A stretch of DNA of 64,000 nucleotides from Barnesiella propionica (GTDB lineage: Bacteria; Bacteroidota; Bacteroidia; Bacteroidales; Barnesiellaceae), in the NCBI RefSeq assembly GCF_025567045.1, contig NZ_JAOQJK010000001.1, forward strand, positions 124,001 to 188,000, written 5' to 3'. Positions 57,472-64,000 of this stretch are shown here, piece after piece. Below the pieces are notes generated by a model. It was not told where the DNA came from and did no database searches. It was given only the letters and a program-made list of their open reading frames with translations. Positions within the stretch are counted from its first letter, which is position 1. Each line of letters starts with the position of its first letter. The position numbers and the translations under genes are program-made.

Positions 57472-59361
57472 ATGAAAAAACAGACCTTAATAGATCTTTT
57501 TGAAGAATCCGTAAAAACATACGCTTCAAATACCTTCCTGATGGAAAAAACAGGAAAAGTGTGGACCCATACTTCCTATGAAGAGACCCGCCAAGCGGTT
57601 TACAGGTTAGGAGCCGGACTTGTTTCTTTGGGAGTAAAACCGGGAGATCATATCGCTTTATTATCGGAAGGAAGAAATGCCTGGATCATAGGAGAACTGG
57701 CTATGTTCTATGCCGGAGCTGTAAACATCCCCTTATCTATCAAACTGGAAGAAAGCAACGACTTACTTTTTCGCCTTATTCATTCGGACTCCCGTTTTAT
57801 TATGATATCGGCCAATCAATTGCCCAAACTACGCAAGATAAAAGCACAATTACCCGATATACAAAAAATCATAGTAATGGACGAGGTCCCACTGGAAGAA
57901 CGGGAAATATCACTGCAACAAGTCTATAAAGCAGGAGATAATTATCTGGAAAACCACAAAAACGATTTTTTCGAAATAAGCCGGTCCATTACAAATGATA
58001 CACCGGCCACTATAACCTATACATCAGGTACTACAGCCGATCCTAAAGGCATAGTCCTGACACATCGTAACTATACCGCCAACGTTGAACAATCGCTCAC
58101 GCTGGTCGATATTACTCCGGACTACCGGACTCTCATCATCCTGCCCCTGGATCATTGCTTCGCCCATGTCGTAGGCTTTTATATCTTTATGTCCAAGGGT
58201 GCGCAAGTAGCAACCGTACAAGTGGGAAAATCGGGTATTGATACATTAAAGAACATACCCGTAAATATTCAGGAGATAAAGCCCCATCTCATTTTATCGG
58301 TCCCGGCACTGGCAAAGAATTTCAGAAAATCTATAGAAACCAATATCCGTAAACAAGGGAAAAGCGTGGAACGGCTTTTTAATTTCGCATTGAAATGTTC
58401 TTACATCTACAATAAAGACGGATGGAGCAAAGGCAGCGGATGGACATTCATGTTAAAGCCTCTTTTAGCTCTGTTCGATAAAATCCTTTTTACTAAAGTA
58501 CGGGACGGAATGGGTGGAGAATTGAAATTTTTTATCGGAGGCGGTGCTCTTTTAGATAAAGACTTACAGGATTTCTATTATGCTATAGGCATTCCTATGT
58601 ATCAGGGATACGGACTGTCCGAAGCGACTCCCGTACTTTCGTCCAACTCCCCATCCCGGCACAAGTTCGGTACATCCGGTTCTCTTGTCAGCCCTCTGGA
58701 AATTAAGATACTGGATGCAGACGGACACGAACTCGCACCCGGCGAGAAAGGAGAGATCGTGGTTAAAGGAGAAAACGTTATGGCCGGATACTGGAAAAAC
58801 GATACGGCTACTGCTGAAACCGTAAAAGACGGATGGTTGTACACCGGAGACATGGGTTATATGGATAAAGATAATTTCCTCGTGGTTCTGGGCCGATTCA
58901 AAAGTTTGCTTATCGGCAGCGACGGAGAAAAATACAGTCCCGAAGGCATAGAAGAAGCAATCGTATCTCATTCGCCTTACATAGACCAAATCATATTATA
59001 TAATAACCAGTCTTCCTACACTACTGCTTTGATCGTACCGAACAAAGATAACCTGAAACGAAAAGTCCATGCAAAATGGGAAAGTACTGATGGCAAAAAA
59101 GAAGCTGTTCAGCGCATATTGAACACGCTTAACGATTTCCGCAAAGGAGGGAGTTGTGCCGGACAATTTCCCGAACGCTGGTTGCCTGCCTCCTTTGCTA
59201 TTCTGCCGGAACCTTTTACGGAACAGAACCAGATGGTTAACAGTACTATGAAAATAGTACGGGGAAAAGTAGAATCGGTATATGCCGACAGAATAGCCTA
59301 TTTGTACACCCCGGAAGGTAAAGATGTTTTCAACGAACAAAATTATCTTTCGCTAAAATAA
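57472..59361 (+). CDS. Long-chain fatty-acid-CoA ligase (AMP-binding family)
   Basis: This is a 629-residue cytoplasmic or membrane-associated enzyme that activates fatty acids to acyl-CoA with ATP. The phosphate-binding loop is TITYTSGTTADPKGIVLTHRNY. GGGALLDKDLQDFYYAIGIPMYQGYGLSEATPVL is the adenine-binding and A5 region, and GWLYTGDMGYMDKDNFLVVLGRFKSLLIGSDGEKYSPEGIEEAI is the A7/A8 hinge. The C-terminal A10 lysine lies in NSTMKIVRGKV. Length and motifs fit FadD15-like very-long/long-chain ligases. It is monocistronic. Confidence 0.92.
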   Translation: MKKQTLIDLFEESVKTYASNTFLMEKTGKVWTHTSYEETRQAVYRLGAGLVSLGVKPGDHIALLSEGRNAWIIGELAMFYAGAVNIPLSIKLEESNDLLFRLIHSDSRFIMISANQLPKLRKIKAQLPDIQKIIVMDEVPLEEREISLQQVYKAGDNYLENHKNDFFEISRSITNDTPATITYTSGTTADPKGIVLTHRNYTANVEQSLTLVDITPDYRTLIILPLDHCFAHVVGFYIFMSKGAQVATVQVGKSGIDTLKNIPVNIQEIKPHLILSVPALAKNFRKSIETNIRKQGKSVERLFNFALKCSYIYNKDGWSKGSGWTFMLKPLLALFDKILFTKVRDGMGGELKFFIGGGALLDKDLQDFYYAIGIPMYQGYGLSEATPVLSSNSPSRHKFGTSGSLVSPLEIKILDADGHELAPGEKGEIVVKGENVMAGYWKNDTATAETVKDGWLYTGDMGYMDKDNFLVVLGRFKSLLIGSDGEKYSPEGIEEAIVSHSPYIDQIILYNNQSSYTTALIVPNKDNLKRKVHAKWESTDGKKEAVQRILNTLNDFRKGGSCAGQFPERWLPASFAILPEPFTEQNQMVNSTMKIVRGKVESVYADRIAYLYTPEGKDVFNEQNYLSLK

Positions 59362-59386
59362 AAGGTTATCCCTCTTCCGACAAATA

Positions 59387-59421
59387 CTCCCGGTGAACAT
59401 TCTTGTGAATACTACCGGGAG
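59387..59421. terminator. Bidirectional terminator between acyl-CoA synthetase and 59440 gene
   Basis: CTCCCGGT (59387-59394) and ACCGGGAG (59414-59421) with an inner ATTC/GAAT pairing form a hairpin between two convergent genes; the plus strand continues CCTTATTCT. Confidence 0.65.
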
Positions 59422-59439
59422 CCTTATTCTATACAAACG

Positions 59440-60396
59440 TTATTCCACTAACTCCAAAGAAATATCCACTACATTTTTTCTGTTTCCCACAACGAACAGC
59501 CGTTCCATTATCAGGTATAAGGTCCAGCCATAATCAACATTAATCCATACACTCATATTGTCTTCTCCTGTAATAACCGGAATTTCTTCCGATGGTATGG
59601 GAGGTATTTCTTCGGTAACCATATTCTTTAATGCAGAAAAATAACTTCTTATTGCATTATCCGCATCTATAAAACCATAAGACTGCATCTCGATGACGCC
59701 ATCTTCAGTATCGTAATCATCTACCCAAAATTCTTTCTTCCCGGGTAACGGATCCTTACCAAAATAATTTGGATATTCCTCTTCCATAGAATAAGTGTCG
59801 GTCATATCATATCTCCCGCCATGATAAAACAATAACATAGATATCTCTTCCGTTACCCCCGGGAGAAGTGTTTTTTTATCGGAAATCAAAGCCATCGTTT
59901 CTCTTAATTTTTCGTAAGACATTACATTTTTCGTACTATCCGGCAACATATTCCACATACTATCGGTCATAATTTCTGCTATTTTAATAGCATCCTTCTC
60001 CACTTCTTCCAGATTTTCGAGAGATTGAAAAGCCCCGTTTTCATCCGTTTTGATAATAACCGTATTCATTAAACTATCATTAACCCAACTATCCATTCGG
60101 TTATCCAATGGATTACTCGACGTCCTTTCAACATTTTTATACTGGCATTTCAATGTATACGACCCGTCCGTAGAATCTGTAACCGTTACTATATAATCGA
60201 ATTTATTCTTTTTCCAGGCAAGTGTATCTTCTCCCTGAATAGTATAAATATTCTTTTCATACTTATACGTATGCGATTCTCCCAGAGACCAGTACGCAAC
60301 GACCTGAACAACGGAATCTTTTTCAAAGATCTGGGCATCCAAATTAAACAGGGAAAATGACAAAGTCAGCAGGAGAACTAATCTGTGTATCTTCAT
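59440..60396 (-). CDS. Exported protein of unknown function
   Basis: This is a 318-residue protein with a signal peptide (MKIHRLVLLLTLSFSLFNLDAQ). The mature part is rich in Asp, Glu and aromatic residues and looks mainly beta: YWSLGESHTYKYEKNIYTIQGED, YTLKCQYKNVERTSS, VIIKTDENGAFQSLENLEEVE, GVIEMQSYGFID. No catalytic motif, lipobox or sorting domain is visible. I recognise no named family. It has its own consensus promoter and is monocistronic. Confidence 0.7.
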   Translation of the reverse strand: MKIHRLVLLLTLSFSLFNLDAQIFEKDSVVQVVAYWSLGESHTYKYEKNIYTIQGEDTLAWKKNKFDYIVTVTDSTDGSYTLKCQYKNVERTSSNPLDNRMDSWVNDSLMNTVIIKTDENGAFQSLENLEEVEKDAIKIAEIMTDSMWNMLPDSTKNVMSYEKLRETMALISDKKTLLPGVTEEISMLLFYHGGRYDMTDTYSMEEEYPNYFGKDPLPGKKEFWVDDYDTEDGVIEMQSYGFIDADNAIRSYFSALKNMVTEEIPPIPSEEIPVITGEDNMSVWINVDYGWTLYLIMERLFVVGNRKNVVDISLELVE

Positions 60397-60424
60397 TGTA
60401 CATCTTTATATGATTAATATTATT

Positions 60425-60457
60425 ACAAAACTAATCATTATTATACATAATTACACA
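60425..60457 (-). promoter_or_regulatory. Promoter of exported protein 59440-60396
   Basis: The minus strand has TTTG (60457-60454), a 21-base spacer and TAGTTTTG (60432-60425), about 30 bases before the ATG at 60396. Confidence 0.6.
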
Positions 60458-60498
60458 AATGATTTGTTTTTATCGTACAAGTAAAATACATAAATGAA

Positions 60499-60526
60499 AA
60501 CGGCCGCATCTCCCGATGTGGCCGTT
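60499..60526 (-). terminator. Hairpin with T-rich tail
   Basis: AACGGCCGCATC (60499-60510) and GATGTGGCCGTT (60515-60526) form a 12-bp stem with one mismatch (G-U wobble in plus-strand RNA) and a 4-base loop. The minus strand continues TTTTCATTTATG, as in a rho-independent terminator. No annotated gene on the minus strand ends close to it, so it may end an unrecognised RNA. Confidence 0.55.
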
Positions 60527-60800
60527 CCCAACTTGAAATATATCAAAAACAAGAAAGAGGATAATGTTTATTACTAAGAATAAACAAGGATAATAATACC
60601 AATGAAACACACAAAAAACAAGAATATAAAGTCTTTTCTTACTGTTTTCTTCTGTTGTATGACAACTCTTTGTCGTTCAAGAGGCCCTTTTGAACCTCGC
60701 TTGTATTAATAAAACAAGCAAGCAGGTTAATTGTTTACGTTATTATTATATTTAACTTATTTTATCACAATATTCTTTTATCTCCGTATGCATATAATAA

Positions 60801-60857
60801 AATAACATGCTATCATGAGTATCCTGAACAGAAATATTCTTAATAAAGCATGTTATT
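60801..60857 (-). terminator. Terminator hairpin of the dnaB unit
   Basis: AATAACATGCT (60801-60811) and AGCATGTTATT (60847-60857) form a perfect 11-bp stem with a 35-base loop, 5 bases after the stop of the 46-residue protein. The minus strand then reads TTATTATATG. Confidence 0.6.
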
Positions 60858-60862
60858 ATTAT

Positions 60863-61003
60863 TTATTCGGCCGTGTTTAACTCGGTAGGCGTTACCACTT
60901 CATTGTCATCGGAATTTATGAGGGTAGCCATAAACAACCAATAGAAAAGCAGTAAAGCCAGTATGACCGCACCTGCTATCATCCATACTTTTTTCTTTTT
61001 CAT
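60863..61003 (-). CDS. 46-residue single-helix membrane protein
   Basis: A short frame starts at the ATG read from 61003 and ends at TAA (60863). It opens with a basic stretch (MKKKKVW), continues with one strongly hydrophobic helix (about residues 7-30), and ends in an acidic, Thr/Asn-rich tail (NSDDNEVVTPTELNTAE). This is the shape of a small inner-membrane protein with a periplasmic tail. It lies 65 bases downstream of dnaB on the same strand and is followed by a terminator, so it is probably the last gene of the dnaB transcript. The function is unknown. Confidence 0.6.
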   Translation of the reverse strand: MKKKKVWMIAGAVILALLLFYWLFMATLINSDDNEVVTPTELNTAE

Positions 61004-61068
61004 ACGACAAAAGTTCTTATATTTCTCACCGGCACTATTGCAGGAGGAGAAGAGCCGGAATAAGACTC

Positions 61069-62598
61069 TCAGAAAGGAACGTCTTTCGTATTATTATTGT
61101 TCAGGAAATCTTCGGTTTTTCCCAGGAAAGGATTAGATTGAGACCCATTACCGACTTCTTCGGTATTCATTTTCGATTCAAAAGAAGAATAAAGCTGACG
61201 ATCCTCATCCCAGTTCTGGAACCGGGCCAGTTCGGAACGGAATTTCAGTTTGACATCGCCGGTCGCACCACTACGATGCTTGGCAATAATAATTTCCGCC
61301 AGTCCGCGTATATCCATCCCGTTTCCGTCTTCACTGGATTTGGTATAATACTCGGGACGGTGAATAAAACATACCATATCGGCATCCTGTTCTATCGCAC
61401 CGGATTCGCGCAAGTCGGCCAACTGGGGCCGCTTCCCTTCTCCCCGGCTCTCTACACTACGGTTCAACTGAGAAAGTGCGATAATAGGAATATTCAATTC
61501 TTTAGCTAATTGCTTTAACGAACGGGATATAGTACTCACCTCCTGTTCACGGCTGCCGAAAGACATTCCGCTCGCGTTCATTAACTGGAGGTAGTCGATA
61601 ATGATCATCTTGATATGGTGCTCACGCACTAAACGACGGGCTTTCGTCCGTAATTCGAAAACCGACAGACTGGGCGTATCGTCAATATAGATAGGGGCGT
61701 CGAACAGATATTTGATACGAGTCATAAGCTGCTCCCACTCTCCCGTGTCAAGCTGCCCGCTCTTTATCTTTTCACCCGGAATCTCACAGGTATTGATAAT
61801 AAGGCGGTTTACCAGTTGGACATTGGACATTTCCAGAGAAAACACCGCAATAGGCGTATTATAACTTACCGCCATATTCTTCGCCATGGATAAAACGAAT
61901 GCCGTTTTTCCCATAGCCGGACGCGCTGCGATAATGATCAAATCGGAATTTTGCCAACCGGACGTCATCCGGTCCAGATCATGAAAGCCTGTTTCCAGAC
62001 CGCTAAGACCGTCTTTCCTGTTTGCGGCAATCTGTATCAGTTCAATAGCTTCATTTATCACCGGATCTATCTGTGTAACATCCTTTTTCAGGTTACGCTG
62101 GGATATTTCAAATAATTTCCCCTCTGCTTCCTGCATAAGATCGTCCACGTCGATAGTTTCGTCAAAAGCTTTAGACTGTATCTCGCTGGAAAAACTTATC
62201 AGTTCCCGCGCCAGGAACTTTTGTGCAATGATCCGGGCATGGTATTCTATATGAGCAGCCGACGTTACGCGTCCCGTCAACTCCGATATAACGATGGCTC
62301 CCCCTACTTCATCCAGCGTCCCGTTCAGCCTGAGCTGCTCGGTCACAGTAAGCATATCTATAGGTCTTTGTCTGGATGCCAGATCCACAATAGCCTGATA
62401 TATCAGTTGATGAGTAGGTTCGTAAAAACACTGAGGCTTCAGAATATCACAGACAATCGTATATGCGTCTTTTTCGAGCATAAGCGCCCCAAGTACGGCT
62501 TCTTCCAGTTCCCGGTCCTGCGGCTGCAACCGGCCCATTTCCGAAGTCTTGGGTACATAGCTTTTATTTTGTTGCCGGTAATTTCGTTTCTGTTCCAT
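61069..62598 (-). CDS. dnaB: Replicative DNA helicase DnaB
   Basis: This is the hexameric 5'-3' helicase that drives the replication fork. From the ATG read from 62598 it has 509 residues. The N-terminal primase-interacting domain (ELEEAVLGALMLEKDAY) is followed by a linker and the RecA-like core with Walker A ARPAMGKTAF (Lys231), Walker B MIIIDYLQLM, and the DnaB C-terminal motifs LAKELNIPIIALSQLNRSVE and DADMVCFIHRPEYY. The upstream extension to a GTG at 62649 is rejected because a consensus promoter lies inside it. No intein or other insertion is present. Confidence 0.96.
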   Translation of the reverse strand: MEQKRNYRQQNKSYVPKTSEMGRLQPQDRELEEAVLGALMLEKDAYTIVCDILKPQCFYEPTHQLIYQAIVDLASRQRPIDMLTVTEQLRLNGTLDEVGGAIVISELTGRVTSAAHIEYHARIIAQKFLARELISFSSEIQSKAFDETIDVDDLMQEAEGKLFEISQRNLKKDVTQIDPVINEAIELIQIAANRKDGLSGLETGFHDLDRMTSGWQNSDLIIIAARPAMGKTAFVLSMAKNMAVSYNTPIAVFSLEMSNVQLVNRLIINTCEIPGEKIKSGQLDTGEWEQLMTRIKYLFDAPIYIDDTPSLSVFELRTKARRLVREHHIKMIIIDYLQLMNASGMSFGSREQEVSTISRSLKQLAKELNIPIIALSQLNRSVESRGEGKRPQLADLRESGAIEQDADMVCFIHRPEYYTKSSEDGNGMDIRGLAEIIIAKHRSGATGDVKLKFRSELARFQNWDEDRQLYSSFESKMNTEEVGNGSQSNPFLGKTEDFLNNNNTKDVPF

Positions 62599-62621
62599 AG
62601 TGATGAGAAAATTTGGGAGTA

Positions 62622-62652
62622 CAAACGTAAGGAAACTTTTAGTTTCCACAAA
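62622..62652 (-). promoter_or_regulatory. dnaB promoter
   Basis: The minus strand has TTTG (62652-62649), a 19-base spacer and TACGTTTG (62629-62622), a perfect consensus promoter 24 bases before the dnaB ATG. Confidence 0.7.
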
Positions 62653-62664
62653 ATTTCCTTACGT
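62625..62664. repeat. Nested inverted repeats over the dnaB promoter
   Basis: ACGTAAGGAAA (62625-62635) and TTTCCTTACGT (62654-62664) form a perfect 11-bp inverted repeat that spans the promoter. A second one, GGAAACT/AGTTTCC (62631-62637 and 62641-62647), lies inside it and overlaps the left arm. Either a regulator-binding site or the terminator of the upstream phosphatase gene could use it. Confidence 0.5.
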
Positions 62665-62701
62665 CATATTATGACATTTTACAGGAGCACCCCCTATAAA
62701 T

Positions 62702-64000
62702 CTACAGAACAGGAGAAATAGACGGATAGGCGGCCATCGCTTTCTCGCAATAAGACCTGAAAGCATCCCAATCATAATACGGGCCTTTTTCGGCACCTAT
62801 AGGCAATTTTACTTCTTCTTCATTGAAAAGGACTTTTACAAGTACTTTTCCGTCTTTATTCTTATACAATATCCATTGTATATTCGCAGCCATAGGATTG
62901 TATGTAAAATCCTGCCATACTTCGGCAACTTTCTCCGGATCGGGTTCCGTCACAGCCGCATTTTTAATACCCAGCATTGCCGCCAGAGGAATAGTATTCT
63001 CGCCATGGGCAAAACGCAGGTTGGCCGTAGCCCCTTTACCCTCGACCGCATTCTGGGCGGTATTAAGCATATCCTGTAATATCGGGCGGGCAATAGCCAC
63101 AGGAAGCCCTTTCCCAGGAGCGGAATTTCCCTTCCGTATATATTGAGAAAAATTTATCGTAGACCATATTTCGTATGTTTCATCTTCGGTAAACCACTCG
63201 TAAAGCGACAAACCATAATCGGTATTAGGAAGTATGATAGCCAAAGAATACAGATCGGTAACAAAAGTGCGCGGATTTGCAATAAGTTTACGATAATCGC
63301 CCGCGAACAACTCTTTCATCAACCGCTCATAAGGTACATGACGTTCGGTAAAAGAATCCATCTGTTTTTTCCAAGAACCATTTTTCATATACTCATCATA
63401 CTCCGGACTCTCAAAACAACGCAACGCATTATCATGGGAGTGACTGGGATCCATAAAAAAATCGGCAGAGGGAACCAGCCCTTTCAATTCTGTAACAAAA
63501 GCCCCCATGCTTCCCATAGATCTCGGGACAACCGTTGACTGAGCTTCCAACCGTACCGGCCCGTTCTCATTCGAAAAAACATCGGGAAAACGATGATACA
63601 TTCTTGAAGCAATACCTCTGTGTTGTTCCGATCCTAAAGGGGTAAGGTCTCCCCAACGGTGATTCATCAAATTATAAATAGTATCCATGCGGTTTTTCAA
63701 ACGCTTGCCTTCCGGGGTCAGAATACCCATAGAATCGGCTCGGGACAATGTTTTCCATAAATTAATTACAGGTTTACCGGAATGATGAGTCCTGGAACCA
63801 TGGCGGGACATAAGCTCTATATGGAATGGTTTATATCCTTTCGGAGCAGGAGTGTTTATAGTATCTCCGAAATAATATACAGCCGAAGGTCCGGCCTTAT
63901 AATTATCACTGCTCTTAAAGAACTCGCGTATATCATTTACCGCATACAGGGGAAGTGCAAATAATAGCGAACATATTCCCCCGAAAAAAAAACGTCTATT
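62702..64000 (-). CDS. MINPP/phytase-type histidine acid phosphatase (start beyond right edge)
   Basis: The frame is open from the stop at 62702 to the last base of the window, so the start codon lies just outside. The visible N-terminus (NRRFFFGGICSLLFALPLYA) looks like most of a signal peptide. The histidine phosphatase motif is LMSRHGSRTH, with the phospho-acceptor His. LTPLGSEQHRGIASRMY and ARFEAQ-like RLEAQSTVVPRSMGS follow, and RFAHGENTIPLAAMLGI holds the proton-donor His-x-Glu (HGE where human MINPP has HAE). Multiple-inositol-polyphosphate phosphatases of this type degrade phytate at the cell surface of Bacteroidetes. About 432 codons are in view. Confidence 0.85.
   Translation of the reverse strand, partial: NRRFFFGGICSLLFALPLYAVNDIREFFKSSDNYKAGPSAVYYFGDTINTPAPKGYKPFHIELMSRHGSRTHHSGKPVINLWKTLSRADSMGILTPEGKRLKNRMDTIYNLMNHRWGDLTPLGSEQHRGIASRMYHRFPDVFSNENGPVRLEAQSTVVPRSMGSMGAFVTELKGLVPSADFFMDPSHSHDNALRCFESPEYDEYMKNGSWKKQMDSFTERHVPYERLMKELFAGDYRKLIANPRTFVTDLYSLAIILPNTDYGLSLYEWFTEDETYEIWSTINFSQYIRKGNSAPGKGLPVAIARPILQDMLNTAQNAVEGKGATANLRFAHGENTIPLAAMLGIKNAAVTEPDPEKVAEVWQDFTYNPMAANIQWILYKNKDGKVLVKVLFNEEEVKLPIGAEKGPYYDWDAFRSYCEKAMAAYPSISPVL

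Larger units (their letters stand above)
60397..60862. other. 466-base intergenic region with promoter, hairpins and a start-less frame
   Basis: The region holds the promoter of the 59440-60396 gene (60425-60457), a terminator-type hairpin (60499-60526), two tandem small hairpins (60661-60695), a 43-codon open stretch without a start codon on the minus strand (60574-60705), and the terminator of the dnaB unit (60801-60857). I see no annotated-type gene in it. Confidence 0.55.

Noticed and set aside
62599..62649. 17-residue N-terminal extension of DnaB from a GTG
   Set aside because: A consensus promoter overlaps it; DnaB proteins of this group start near MEQKRN.

Overview
The window is chromosomal DNA from a low-GC (roughly 38-40 %) member of the Bacteroidales. 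Evidence for this is a SusC/SusD pair, dense clusters of exported glycoside hydrolases, Bacteroidetes-type promoters (TTTG, about 19-21 nt, TAnnTTTG) in front of many genes, the absence of Shine-Dalgarno-like leaders, and characteristic housekeeping proteins (malate dehydrogenase, DnaB, a MINPP-type phosphatase). Three exported proteins end in what look like type IX secretion (T9SS) sorting domains, which points away from Bacteroides sensu stricto and towards a Barnesiella/Coprobacter/Parabacteroides/Dysgonomonas-like lineage. That placement is an inference.

Region 1 (1-36.9 kb, all on the minus strand) is one large polysaccharide-utilisation region. Reading in the direction of transcription it has three parts. 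(a) A tightly packed ten-gene run (36917 to 16536): GH16 fused to a clan GH-A-like domain, GH27, lectin-GH2, GH43, GH63/trehalase-like, GH16 with sorting domain, sialate-O-acetylesterase-like, CotH-ricin-sorting-domain protein, GH92, and a lipoprotein nucleoside hydrolase, closed by a terminator hairpin. (b) Two separately transcribed exported proteins: a FISUMP-domain protein and a duplicated lectin-like protein with its own strong terminator. (c) Ribokinase, a sugar permease, SusC, SusD, a terminator-like hairpin, then GH92, GH3 and a GH78-like gene that leaves the window. Nucleoside hydrolase, permease and ribokinase make a ribose-scavenging set interleaved with enzymes suited to galactan, beta-glucan and alpha-mannose-containing glycans. 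No classical hybrid two-component or sigma/anti-sigma PUL regulator is present; the nearest regulator is a divergent cytoplasmic three-PAS hybrid histidine kinase.

Region 2 (37.9-50.5 kb) holds the PAS kinase, a peroxiredoxin-thioredoxin operon diverging from oxyR (redox cysteines conserved), a PEBP-family protein and a DHA2-type MFS pump, an intergenic stretch with a candidate small RNA, an HTH protein preceded by overlapping palindromes, a YjdJ/YjdI-like acetyltransferase-ferredoxin pair, malate dehydrogenase, two small proteins and a MalY/PatB-type C-S lyase.

Region 3 (50.5-64 kb) holds a stand-alone GH9 enzyme, a porin O/P-like protein, a fosmidomycin-resistance-type MFS, tRNA-Ser(GCU), mltG, an NlpE-like lipoprotein that has lost its cysteine pair, a long-chain acyl-CoA synthetase, an exported protein of unknown function, a 46-residue membrane protein, dnaB, and a MINPP/phytase-type phosphatase cut by the right edge.

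Four longer open frames in regions 2 and 3 begin at a TTG that is actually the TTG of a TAnnTTTG promoter box. I have therefore moved several starts to the downstream ATG.
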